Positions 1 to 8,466 of a stretch of 64,000 bases of DNA are shown piece by piece (position 1 is the first letter of the stretch; every line of letters starts with the position of its first letter). Position numbers and translations under genes: made by a program. The notes under the pieces are model-generated. The model searched no databases. It was not told the DNA's origin and saw only the letters and a program-made list of their open reading frames with translations. The DNA is from Myxococcus virescens (GTDB taxonomy: Bacteria > Myxococcota > Myxococcia > Myxococcales > Myxococcaceae): assembly GCF_900101905.1 (NCBI RefSeq), contig NZ_FNAJ01000002.1:434001-498000 (forward strand), read 5' to 3'.

Positions 1-1124
1 AGCGCGTTGAGCACCAGCTGCGTCCACAGCTCGTCGAGCGCGACGCCTTCCGCCTTCAGCCGGGGCAGGTGCGGGTCGTACTCACGCTCCACCGTGAGGT
101 GCTCTCCGCGCAGCCGGTGGCCCAGCACCGCCAGCGCGTGCTCCAGTCCTTCGTGGACGTCCACGTCCTCACGCGGCACCGGGTCCATGAAGGCATAGGC
201 CTTCACGCCTTCGACCAGTGCGGACACGCGTGCCGTTCCTCGCGCCACCTCCGCCATGAGCACGTCACAGCTCACCGCCACCACCAGCCACGCGAGCACG
301 TCGCCCAGCAGCGCCCCGCCCACGCGCGTCGCCACCGACTCCAGCCACGCGACGTCCAGTCCGGAGGCCACCAGCGCGGGCGCCGCCTCCCACGCATCCG
401 CCACGCCGCGCGCCTCCAACCAGGAGCCCAGCGCTTCTTCGCGCTCGGCGCGGGCCAGGGGCTCCAGCGGCGGAGAGGTCCGCCCGCGCTCCGCCGCTTC
501 CCGAGGCAGCGCCAGCAGGACGCTGCGCTGGGGCAGGGAAAGGCCGTGGTCGCCCAGGGCCATGGCGCGCGCGGACACCGTGGCCATCAGCTCGCCCAGC
601 CGCGCCGCGCTCCGCCGGGCCGCCGCGGCGGGGCTGCCCAGCTCGGCGCCCAGCTCGGCCGCCATGCGTCCCACGGGGAGCACTTCTGACTGAGGACGGA
701 CGTCGTGCGCCTGCTGCTGGGAGCGCTGCGAGGCCAGCTCCATCAATCCCCGGCTGAGTCCGGGCGCCAGCCGCAGCAGCTCCCAGAAGGTGGCCGGCTC
801 CATCCGGAACAGGCGCACGTCCGTCACCGCGTCGCCGCTGTGGGGGTAGGGCGCGTTCAGGAAGAGGATGAGCTCACCGAAGAGGTCGCCGGCCTCCAGC
901 GTGAACGTGGGCACGCTCTCCGTGCCGGTGCGGCGGCTCCACTGCGTGTGGCCCTCCAGGATGACGGACAGGCCATCCGCGGCGGCGCCTTGCTCGGCGA
1001 TACGAGTGCCAGCGGGGAAGTGGAGTTGACGGCCATGGTCCGCCATCCAGCGGAGCTGTTCTCCGGTGAGTCGGGCGAACAGCGGAACCTGGCGCAACGC
1101 CGCGACGATGTCGTCACTTCCCAT
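1..1124 (-). CDS. cNMP-binding, histidine-kinase-like protein (3' end outside window)
   Basis: An open frame runs from an ATG at 1124 to the window edge, giving about 374 residues without a stop, so the C-terminus is missing. Residues about 1-125 look like a cyclic-nucleotide-binding beta-barrel (FPAGTRIAEQG, EAGDLFGELILFL). Residues 152-175 align with the H-box of myxobacterial cNMP-binding kinases, whose usual core is AHELNNPAAAARR. Here it reads AAELGAELGSPAAAARR: the phospho-acceptor His is Ala160 and the following Asn-Asn is Gly-Ser. The visible part stops where the ATPase N-box should begin (LWTQLVLNA). It probably binds a nucleotide or ligand and signals without autophosphorylation, or is a pseudokinase. 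The family call is an inference from motifs. Confidence 0.75.
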   Translation of the reverse strand, partial: MGSDDIVAALRQVPLFARLTGEQLRWMADHGRQLHFPAGTRIAEQGAAADGLSVILEGHTQWSRRTGTESVPTFTLEAGDLFGELILFLNAPYPHSGDAVTDVRLFRMEPATFWELLRLAPGLSRGLMELASQRSQQQAHDVRPQSEVLPVGRMAAELGAELGSPAAAARRSAARLGELMATVSARAMALGDHGLSLPQRSVLLALPREAAERGRTSPPLEPLARAEREEALGSWLEARGVADAWEAAPALVASGLDVAWLESVATRVGGALLGDVLAWLVVAVSCDVLMAEVARGTARVSALVEGVKAYAFMDPVPREDVDVHEGLEHALAVLGHRLRGEHLTVEREYDPHLPRLKAEGVALDELWTQLVLNA

Positions 1125-1182
1125 ACGCCGGGATGCTGCCTGTCCCCGCCAGGGAGTCCATCGGATTCGGCGGGGCCCCGCG

Positions 1183-2925
1183 CTATCGCAAGGGTTGCCG
1201 CGTCAACGCCTGTGCGAAGGCGTCGTTCCGCTGCCCGGCCACGCACACCGGCAACCCCTCCACCATCCCGCAGCGCGCGCCCGCCCGGAGGAAGGCGCCC
1301 ACCTGCTGACGCACCACGACGTACACCGTGTCCCCGTCCACGCCGCCAGGGCGCATGGTGGCGTTGCACTCCTCCGCAATCGACGGTGGGGTCCGGGTGA
1401 CGTAGCCGCTGTTGAAGGTGAGGCCCAGCCGGTAGGCCATGTACCCCGTCGCGTTGACCAGCGGCTCGTTGTAGGGGCACACCCACTGCACCTGCGGCGG
1501 GAAGAGGGCCAGGTGCTGGTAGTGGCCCTTCAGCTCCGCCCACTCCGGGGCCTGGAGCCGGCGGAAGCCTTCCGGGCGACGGCGCAGCTCGCTCTTGTCC
1601 TGGCGTACGTCATAGGCCTGCACGGCGACCGCCAGCGCGAGCACCGCCGTCCCCACCCAGGCGCGCTCTCGCCACTGTCGCAGCCACAGGAGGAGGGCGC
1701 CGCCCATCACCGCGTAGCACAGCGGCCAGATGAAGCGCCCGGACGCGCGGAACGCGGACGTCAGCCGCGAGAAGGGCTCGTACAGCCCGCCCAGGTCCAC
1801 CACCAGCCGGCCCGTCCACGTCACCCGGGACGACAGCGCGTAGACGGCCAGCAGCAGCACCGCCACCGCGAAGGGCAGTCCCCGCCGCCAGGGCACATCG
1901 CGCAGCGTGCGGAAGCGAAGCGCCGCGCCCACGACGGAGAGCACCACGAGCAGCAGCGCCCCCGCGCCCACATAGCCGAAGCCTTCGCCCTGCCGCCGCG
2001 CCACGGGCAGCGAGGGCAGCAGCCGCGACCAGTCCGTGGGATTGAACAGCGTGGTCAGGTCGGCGGAGAACTGGCCGAAGCCCTCCGCACCCAGGTTGCT
2101 GCCGACGAAGTAGCCGAAGAGGGCGAAGATGAGCACGTCCAGCACGACGATGCCCACCGAGGCCAGCAGCGCGCGTCCCCAGCTGATGACGCGGCCCAGG
2201 GCCAGGCGCACGGTCAGCGCCATGGCCAGCGGCGCGAGCATGGCCACCAGGTACGGATGCGTGCCCGCGCCCACGGCGTTCAACGCGGCGGCCCACAGGA
2301 GGCTCCGCTTCGCCCCATGGGCGTCCGGTGTGTCGCGCAGGTGCAGCCACATCATGGCCACCAGCAGCCAGTGCGAGCACAGCGTCAGGTGCCCCAGCCG
2401 CGCCGCCATGGGCGGAGCCAGGGCCAGCAGCAGGCCGCCCAGCAACTGGTGCGTGGGGCGGGACGAAACGACGGACACCAGCTTCGCGCCGAACCAGCCC
2501 ATGAGCGCGAAGCCCAGCGCGAGCCAGAGGCCGTGGTACTGGAAGTCAGCGGGCAGCAGCGCGTTGAAGGGCTTGAACAGCACCGCCAGCAGGGGATTGC
2601 CGTCCGTGAGCGCCACGGAGGTGCCATGCGGGAAGAGCTGGTTGGGCGAGCTCGTGAGCGGCAGGCCCCAGGGTGCGTTTCGGTAGAACAGCCAACCGAA
2701 ACCGGAGGCCGCCCAGTCCTCGCGAATCATCCAGTCGATGCGCGTGGGCGGAATCGCCCGGCCACCGCCGAGCCAGAGGAACCACGCCAGTCCACCCAGC
2801 GCGGCGCCCCAGGGCGCCCACCGGTTCGCGGGTGACGGAGAAGGCGCAATGGTGGGGACAGGCGGAGTCGGGGCGAGCGCCGGTGAAGCGGATTCCCTCG
2901 ACGCCGGTGGACTCGGGATCGTCAT
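1183..2925 (-). CDS. Polytopic membrane protein, DUF6311-like
   Basis: A 580-residue protein. After a Pro/Ser/Ala-rich N-terminus there are about ten hydrophobic segments, then a soluble C-terminal domain of about 150 residues. The run FRYNAPWG...FPHGTSVALTDGNPLL...FQYHGLW (about residues 75-130) resembles the DUF6311 family, which is thought to have a GT-C glycosyltransferase-like fold. The first ATG (2925) was preferred over an in-frame GTG at 2949. The substrate is unknown; a lipid-linked sugar transferase is a reasonable guess, not shown. It lies 84 bp after the last tandem lipoprotein gene on the same strand and may be co-transcribed with it. Confidence 0.75.
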   Translation of the reverse strand: MTIPSPPASRESASPALAPTPPVPTIAPSPSPANRWAPWGAALGGLAWFLWLGGGRAIPPTRIDWMIREDWAASGFGWLFYRNAPWGLPLTSSPNQLFPHGTSVALTDGNPLLAVLFKPFNALLPADFQYHGLWLALGFALMGWFGAKLVSVVSSRPTHQLLGGLLLALAPPMAARLGHLTLCSHWLLVAMMWLHLRDTPDAHGAKRSLLWAAALNAVGAGTHPYLVAMLAPLAMALTVRLALGRVISWGRALLASVGIVVLDVLIFALFGYFVGSNLGAEGFGQFSADLTTLFNPTDWSRLLPSLPVARRQGEGFGYVGAGALLLVVLSVVGAALRFRTLRDVPWRRGLPFAVAVLLLAVYALSSRVTWTGRLVVDLGGLYEPFSRLTSAFRASGRFIWPLCYAVMGGALLLWLRQWRERAWVGTAVLALAVAVQAYDVRQDKSELRRRPEGFRRLQAPEWAELKGHYQHLALFPPQVQWVCPYNEPLVNATGYMAYRLGLTFNSGYVTRTPPSIAEECNATMRPGGVDGDTVYVVVRQQVGAFLRAGARCGMVEGLPVCVAGQRNDAFAQALTRQPLR

Positions 2926-3009
2926 GGCGGCCTTGGTGGAGGCCGGCACTGTAGGACCGCGCTTCCCGCACGGGCAAGCACCGTTCCAGGCCGCGCGCTT
3001 CCAGCCAGC

Positions 3010-4899
3010 CTAGGGAGGGCAAGGCGTGACGCTGTCGTTGTTCCCGATGGAGCGCTCCTCCGGCGGCCCGGTGTAGACGTCGTCCGCGAGCATCGTGGCC
3101 CAGCACGAAGGGAGCCGGGGGTTGTCCGTGACGACGAACGCATCGCTCACGCGCGCGAGTGCATCCAGGCTCAGCGCCGTCATCGCTGGATTCCCCATCA
3201 CCTTCAGGGTGCCCACCACGGTATGGAGCGAGCCCAGGGTGCTCAGGTGCTCCAGCGCGTCATTGCCCGTGACATACAGGCCGCGCATCCACGTCACTTG
3301 CTGGAAGCCAGACAGGTCCGTCAGCAGCGGGTTGAGGTTGACGAACAACGCGCCGCCCATGCTCTGGAGCTTTGGCAGGTCCGCCGCGCGCAGCAGCCGT
3401 GGGTTCTCCGCCAGGGTGACGTCCTGATTCACCCGGAGCAGCGACGGCATCGGGCCCACCTGCTCCAGCGCTGCGTTGCCCATCACGGTGAGCGCGCCTG
3501 TTTCGGAGAGGGCATCGAAGCGGAGGTCCAGGAGCCGGGCGTTGTTCATCACGTTGATGCGGTCCTTCACCACCGCCAGGTGTTCCAGCCCGGTGAGGTG
3601 CGTGAGGGCGTTGTTGTTGGAGACGTCGAGCCCACCGCCGACTCTCGTCAAACGTCCCAGCCCTTCCAGGGATTGAAGCATCGGGTTGCCCGAAACCGTG
3701 ACGCTCCCTCCCACCTCTGTCAGACGGGACACCGGCAGCTTCTCCAGCGCGGGGTTGCCGTGGACGGTGAGCGTGCCCGCCAGCACCTGGACGTGGGGGA
3801 ACGTGTCGGGGCTCGACAGCACGCCGGTGTTCCACACGGTGAGGTCGAAGTGGGGCGCCACGGCGGCCACGCCGCTCAGGGAGGACAAGGCGGGGAGCGT
3901 GTAGAGCGTCAGGCTGTCGACGCGAACGGCTGGAAGCGCCTCCATCGTCTGCGGTCCGACGCGCACCTCGTTGAGCAGGTTGCTGCCACGGATGCTCAAC
4001 GTTCCTCCCACGTAGCGAAGCCCAGACAGCTCCACCCGCGTCAGCGCCGGGTTGTCGTGGATGGACAGCGGACCTTCCACCGACACGAGGCCGGGCAGCA
4101 CCACCGTCGTGACATCCGTGTCCTCGATGGAGAGCTCACCGCGAATGATGGAGAGGGACTTCAACGCTTCCAGGTCGGCCGCGTTCTCCACCGCGTACAT
4201 CCCGTCATGGGCCGCCGACAGCTGGCACACGAAGGCAGCCGCGAGAACCTCGGTGTCGTCGAGCACCCTGTTCAGGTTGGTGTCCACGCCTGCCTCCACC
4301 TGGGTGCCTCCCGTGGTGCAGTTAGGGCCCGTCGGCTCTGGCCGCTGGCGCAGCAGTGTCACCGCGGGGTCCGCGCAGAAGCGGGCGGCTGCCCGGAGCT
4401 CGTTGTCATCGAGCACGCCGTTCCCATTGAGGTCCACGCCGGCCTCCACGAGCGCGTTGTCGTGCCGGCAGACGAAGGGGTGGGTCAGCAGCGGGCGCAC
4501 GCGGGCGAGGACAGGCGCCGGCTCCATGCAGCCGTGGACCTCGCGCGTCACCTCGTCATCCGAAAGGAGGCCGTTGCCATCCAGGTCCGCCCCCGCCAGG
4601 GTGAGCTGCCCGCCCAGCGCACATGGCTCGCCGGGAGGGAGCTGCCGCGTGCGCACCAGCACGCCTGGCGAGAGCGTGGCGCAGATGTATTCGGTGCCCG
4701 TCACCTCGTCGTCGTCGAGCACGCCGTCATCATCCTGGTCCAGCCCCGAGCGCACGGCCTTCCCGCCGTGCTCGCAGTTCGGGCCGGAGGACTCGTCAGC
4801 CACGCGGGTGCGCGCCTCGTGCTGACCGATGAGCCGGTGCAGGTCGATGCCGTCACACCCGGTGGCCAGGACCAGCGCCAACATCCACGTCCATCGCAT
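3010..4899 (-). CDS. Lipoprotein with four EF-hand-like (DUF7151) repeats and receptor-L-like domain (paralogue 1)
   Basis: A 629-residue protein. Residues 1-15 are a lipoprotein signal peptide with Cys at LATGCDG (+2 Asp). Four repeats of about 40 residues follow, each with a Cys, a Gly-Gly pair, a loop such as DQDDDGVLDDDE and a closing Cys. The loops keep EF-hand spacing (acidic at 1, 3, 5 and 12, Gly at 6, hydrophobic at 8); the fourth has Arg instead of Gly6. From about residue 230 come repeats of the type LxVxGNPALxxLxxLxxL, as in receptor L-domains, and a closing motif LPSCWATMLADDVYTG. It is the last of three tandem paralogues and starts 21 bp after the preceding gene. Function unknown; ligand binding at the cell surface, perhaps calcium-dependent, is inferred. 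Confidence 0.88.
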   Translation of the reverse strand: MRWTWMLALVLATGCDGIDLHRLIGQHEARTRVADESSGPNCEHGGKAVRSGLDQDDDGVLDDDEVTGTEYICATLSPGVLVRTRQLPPGEPCALGGQLTLAGADLDGNGLLSDDEVTREVHGCMEPAPVLARVRPLLTHPFVCRHDNALVEAGVDLNGNGVLDDNELRAAARFCADPAVTLLRQRPEPTGPNCTTGGTQVEAGVDTNLNRVLDDTEVLAAAFVCQLSAAHDGMYAVENAADLEALKSLSIIRGELSIEDTDVTTVVLPGLVSVEGPLSIHDNPALTRVELSGLRYVGGTLSIRGSNLLNEVRVGPQTMEALPAVRVDSLTLYTLPALSSLSGVAAVAPHFDLTVWNTGVLSSPDTFPHVQVLAGTLTVHGNPALEKLPVSRLTEVGGSVTVSGNPMLQSLEGLGRLTRVGGGLDVSNNNALTHLTGLEHLAVVKDRINVMNNARLLDLRFDALSETGALTVMGNAALEQVGPMPSLLRVNQDVTLAENPRLLRAADLPKLQSMGGALFVNLNPLLTDLSGFQQVTWMRGLYVTGNDALEHLSTLGSLHTVVGTLKVMGNPAMTALSLDALARVSDAFVVTDNPRLPSCWATMLADDVYTGPPEERSIGNNDSVTPCPP

Positions 4900-4920
4900 C
4901 GCCAGGAGCCTTTCGGGGCG

Positions 4921-6546
4921 TCACTCGCCGCAGGTGGCGGTGTCGTTATTGCCGCTGATGTGGAGTTGCCCGGCGTCGCCCGTGTACACGTCCGCCGCGA
5001 GCGACGTCGCGAGGCATGACGGAAGTTCGAGATTGTCCGTGACGTCAAAGACCTGACCGACCTGGTGCAGGCTGCTCAGGCCGAGCCGGACGAGGCTCGC
5101 GTTGTCCGACACGCGAAGCGAAGCGAGGGTACTCAGGCCGCTCAGGCCCTCCAGGGTCGTCAAGGCGGGGTTTCCCTTCACGCTCAGCTCGGACAGGTGA
5201 CGGAGCGGCGCGAGGCTGTAGAGCGCCTGCAGGGCCTTGTTTTCGCTGATGACGAGCCCGCCTCCGATGCTCCACGGGGAGAGGCCTTCCAGGAAGCGCA
5301 GCTCCGGGTTCCCCGAGACGCGGACGTTGCCGCCGACATGGACGAGGTTCGAGAAGGGAAGCGCTTGCAACGCGTTGTTGTCGGTGACGGTGAGCGAGCC
5401 CATGAGGTTGTCGACGTTGACGAGCACGGAGTCCTCTTTGGGGTGGAACGCCAGGACATCATTGCCCTCCACCAGCAGGCTCTCCCGAGGCGACACGCTC
5501 ACGAGCCCGTTCAGGTTGCGCAGCCGGTCGTTGTGGCTCACGACGACGCCTCGGCCCACGAACAGCCGTTGTTCGTCGGTGCCGCCCGCTTGCAGCCTGT
5601 CCAGCGCGGGGTTGGCTGTCACGTCGAGGTCGTCACCCACGAAGCGCAGGACGGGCAGGTCCACCTGGGTCAGGAGTTGGTTGTTCCAGAGGCGCAAGCT
5701 GCGGTCCACCACCGCGAGCCCCGGCAGGCTCAGCTCGGTGATGGACGCGTCGTTGATGAGGAGCGAGCCCTGGATGCGGGAGATGCGCTGGAGCGCGGCG
5801 AGGTCCGCGGGGGTCCGCACGGTGTAGTCGCCGTGGAGCGTGTGCAGGGCCTCGCAGACGAAGGCGGTCTTGTGGACCTCTGGCCCCCAGAGCACGTCAT
5901 CGCCGTTCGAATCCACGCCCAGCCGGATGCCCGTGCCACCCTGGGGGCAGGCCGCTCCGGCGAGCTCGGGCACGTAGACGACCTTGAGCCGGGCCGGCTC
6001 CACGCAGACGCTGACCACGGCGCGGACCTCGTCGTCGTCGAGGAGGCCATTGCCGTTCGCATCAAGGCCGGCCTCCACCCAGGTGCGGCCCCAGCTACAG
6101 AGCCACGGAGGGACCGCCGCCGACGGAGGCTGATGCTGGCTTCGGTGAATCACACGCGGGGAGACTGGCTCGGTGCAGCCGTACACCTCCCGGGTGACTT
6201 CGCCGTCCTCCAGGGCATCGTTGCCATTCACGTCCTGGCCCGCCCGCGACACATGTCCTCCGAGCGGGCACTGTTCGCCGGGGGGCACGTCTTGCATGTG
6301 CACCAGTACCCCGGGCGTGGGCGTGGTGCAGACGTACTCGATGCTCGTGACTTCGCTGTCGTCGAGCACGCCGTTGTCGTTCAGGTCCAGGCCCGCGAGA
6401 AAGGCCCTGCCGCCGAGCGGGCAGCGGTCTCCGGCTGGCTCGGGGTCCACCCGCGTGCGTGCCTCGTGTTGCGTGACGAGCTCGCGCAGGCTGATGTCGT
6501 CACAGCCCGCCGCCAGCAGTACCACCGCCATCCAGGTCCATCGCAT
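4921..6546 (-). CDS. Lipoprotein with EF-hand-like (DUF7151) repeats and receptor-L-like domain (paralogue 2)
   Basis: A 541-residue paralogue of the flanking genes and the shortest of the three. The start is the ATG at 6546, preceded by GAGGAAGAGAG and opening MRWTWMAVVLLAAGC, nearly the same signal peptide as paralogue 1; the frame stays open upstream, but that sequence does not look coding. Four Cys/Gly-Gly repeats carry the loops DLNDNGVLDDSE, DVNGNDALEDGE, DANGNGLLDDDE and DSNGDDVLWGPE; loops 2 and 4 have Asp in place of the central Gly. The L-domain-like repeats are fewer than in the neighbours. It ends with LPSCLATSLAADVYTG and GNNDTATC. Function unknown. Confidence 0.87.
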   Translation of the reverse strand: MRWTWMAVVLLAAGCDDISLRELVTQHEARTRVDPEPAGDRCPLGGRAFLAGLDLNDNGVLDDSEVTSIEYVCTTPTPGVLVHMQDVPPGEQCPLGGHVSRAGQDVNGNDALEDGEVTREVYGCTEPVSPRVIHRSQHQPPSAAVPPWLCSWGRTWVEAGLDANGNGLLDDDEVRAVVSVCVEPARLKVVYVPELAGAACPQGGTGIRLGVDSNGDDVLWGPEVHKTAFVCEALHTLHGDYTVRTPADLAALQRISRIQGSLLINDASITELSLPGLAVVDRSLRLWNNQLLTQVDLPVLRFVGDDLDVTANPALDRLQAGGTDEQRLFVGRGVVVSHNDRLRNLNGLVSVSPRESLLVEGNDVLAFHPKEDSVLVNVDNLMGSLTVTDNNALQALPFSNLVHVGGNVRVSGNPELRFLEGLSPWSIGGGLVISENKALQALYSLAPLRHLSELSVKGNPALTTLEGLSGLSTLASLRVSDNASLVRLGLSSLHQVGQVFDVTDNLELPSCLATSLAADVYTGDAGQLHISGNNDTATCGE

Positions 6547-6592
6547 GGGTGCTTCTCTCTTCCTCGTGACGGGGCTCGCCGCTGGGAGGCCT

Positions 6593-8455
6593 TCAATCGC
6601 AGGGAGATGAGCTGTCGTTGCCGCGAATCTCGGGCGCGCCGCCCGTGTTGACCCGTGCGGCGAGCGACACGGCCAGGCAGGTGGGGAGCCGGGGGTTCTC
6701 CGTGACGGTGAAGAGGCGGGTGACGCTCTCCAGGGCATTCAGGTCCAGGCGCAGCAGGTTCTCATTGGAGAGCACAAACAGCTCCTCCACCGATTGGAGG
6801 AGGGCGAGGTCCGACAGGTCGGTGAGGCTCGCGTTGTTCTCCACGGTCAGCACCTGCAGCGAGAGCAGCCGGTCGAAGCCCATCAGCCGGGAGAGCTGTG
6901 GGTTGTTGCCGATGAACAGGAAACCGCTGTTCTGCACCTTCTGGAGCCCCCACAGGTCCTTCAACACGGCGTTGGCATTGAACCGCATGCCGGAGGTGAC
7001 GCGCGCCAGCTTGGGGAACTCTCCCGCGGCTTCCAGCGCGGGGTTGCGATCGAATTCGAGCGTCCCCACCTGGGTGAGTTCATTCATGCCTTCCACCGAG
7101 CGCAGATTGGCGTTGTCCCGCACGCGGAGGCCACCGCCAATGGACGTCAGCGCTGGCATGCCCGACAACGCAGTCAGGTTTTCATTGTCCGTTACAACCA
7201 GGTCTCCCACGACCTTCTGCAGCACCGTTCCGGTCAGGGTGCTCAAGGAGGAGTTGCCGATGATGTTCAGGGAGCCGCCCAGCCACTCGAGGTGCCGGAA
7301 GGGAAGGGTGGAGAGCTTTGCGTTGTCTTCCAGGGTGATGCTGCCGAGGAGCGCGGAGGTGAAGGTGAAGTAGCCCCCTTCGAGGGCATCATTGTCTCTC
7401 AGGACGATGTTGTTGCCAGGAAGGACCGCGCTCACTCCCGCGAGCGTGGGGAGCCAGGGATTGGATATCAGGCTGAAATCGCCCCAGACCCAGAGCGGAG
7501 CGCGGCTGCCGCTGCCCAGGGTCAGCGTGGTCAACGCGGGGTTTCGGGCGACGGTGAGCGGGCCACCGACGAGGCGCAGCGAGGGCATCTCCACGCGTTC
7601 AAGCGACGTGTCGACGATTTCCAGCGCGCCTTCGACCATCATCAAGTCGGGGAGGACGGCCTCCGTGGCGGCCCCGGCGTCGAAGTAGAGGGCGCCCCGG
7701 ACGCGGGAGATGCCCTCCAGCGCCACGAGGTCCACCGCGTTGCGCACGCGGTAGTTGCCGTCCAGCGTGTGCAGGGGCTGGCACACGAACATGGATGACA
7801 TCACCTCTTCGTCTTCGAACAGGCCGTCCGCGTCCGCGTCGGTGCCCACGTCCACCTGGGTGCTGGGCGTGGGACACGCGGCGCCGGCCGGAGCCGGTGA
7901 CTGACGCAGCCGGACCTCGGAGGGGAGCACGCAGAGGTTGGACGTCGTCCGGACCTCGGAGTCGTCCAGCACGCCGTTGCCATCCTGGTCCTGTCCCGCC
8001 TCCACCACGGCGCCGTTCTCCCCGCAGGGGAAGAGGAGCGGCTCCCGTGGCCGTACGCGGGTGACCACGGCCGCCGAGCTGGCGCAGCCGTACACCTGGC
8101 GGCTGACCTCGCTGTCTTCCAACTCGTCGTTGCCATTCGCGTCCTGGCCCGCGCGGTACACCCTGCCGCCCTCGGTGCAGTTCTCACCGGGGGGCTCGTC
8201 CTGCACGCGCATCAGCACGCCGGGGATGGCGGTGACACACGCGTATTGGGTGACGGTCACTTCGCCGTCGTCGAGCACGCCGTTGTCGTTCAGGTCCAGG
8301 CCCGTGCGGACGAAATGGCCACCGTGGACGCAGTTGGTACCCGCGGGCTCGGGCTCCAGCCGGGTGAGCGGCGGGTGCTGCCGGACGAGCCGCTCCAACT
8401 CGATGCCGTCACACCCCGTGACGAGCACGAGCATCGTCATCCACATGCGTCTCAT
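6593..8455 (-). CDS. Lipoprotein with EF-hand-like (DUF7151) repeats and receptor-L-like domain (paralogue 3)
   Basis: A 620-residue protein and the first of the three tandem paralogues in transcription order. Its ATG lies 11 bp after the stop of the caspase-like gene, with the Shine-Dalgarno GAGGGA overlapping that stop, so the two should be on one transcript. Signal peptide MRRMWMTMLVLVTGC with +2 Asp. EF-like loops are DLNDNGVLDDGE, DANGNDELEDSE, DQDGNGVLDDSE and DADADGLFEDEE. The rest is receptor-L-like repeats ending LPTCLAVSLAARVNTG and GNDSSSPC. The shared C-terminal Cys motif across the three paralogues suggests a disulfide-capped repeat domain. Function unknown. Confidence 0.88.
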   Translation of the reverse strand: MRRMWMTMLVLVTGCDGIELERLVRQHPPLTRLEPEPAGTNCVHGGHFVRTGLDLNDNGVLDDGEVTVTQYACVTAIPGVLMRVQDEPPGENCTEGGRVYRAGQDANGNDELEDSEVSRQVYGCASSAAVVTRVRPREPLLFPCGENGAVVEAGQDQDGNGVLDDSEVRTTSNLCVLPSEVRLRQSPAPAGAACPTPSTQVDVGTDADADGLFEDEEVMSSMFVCQPLHTLDGNYRVRNAVDLVALEGISRVRGALYFDAGAATEAVLPDLMMVEGALEIVDTSLERVEMPSLRLVGGPLTVARNPALTTLTLGSGSRAPLWVWGDFSLISNPWLPTLAGVSAVLPGNNIVLRDNDALEGGYFTFTSALLGSITLEDNAKLSTLPFRHLEWLGGSLNIIGNSSLSTLTGTVLQKVVGDLVVTDNENLTALSGMPALTSIGGGLRVRDNANLRSVEGMNELTQVGTLEFDRNPALEAAGEFPKLARVTSGMRFNANAVLKDLWGLQKVQNSGFLFIGNNPQLSRLMGFDRLLSLQVLTVENNASLTDLSDLALLQSVEELFVLSNENLLRLDLNALESVTRLFTVTENPRLPTCLAVSLAARVNTGGAPEIRGNDSSSPCD

Positions 8456-8466
8456 GAGCAGGTCCC

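Noticed and set aside
1066-2835. A 589-residue plus-strand ORF antisense to the DUF6311-like gene
   Set aside because: Composition is Arg/Gln/His-rich with no motifs, as expected for the shadow of a GC-rich gene; the minus frame has membrane helices and normal codon bias.
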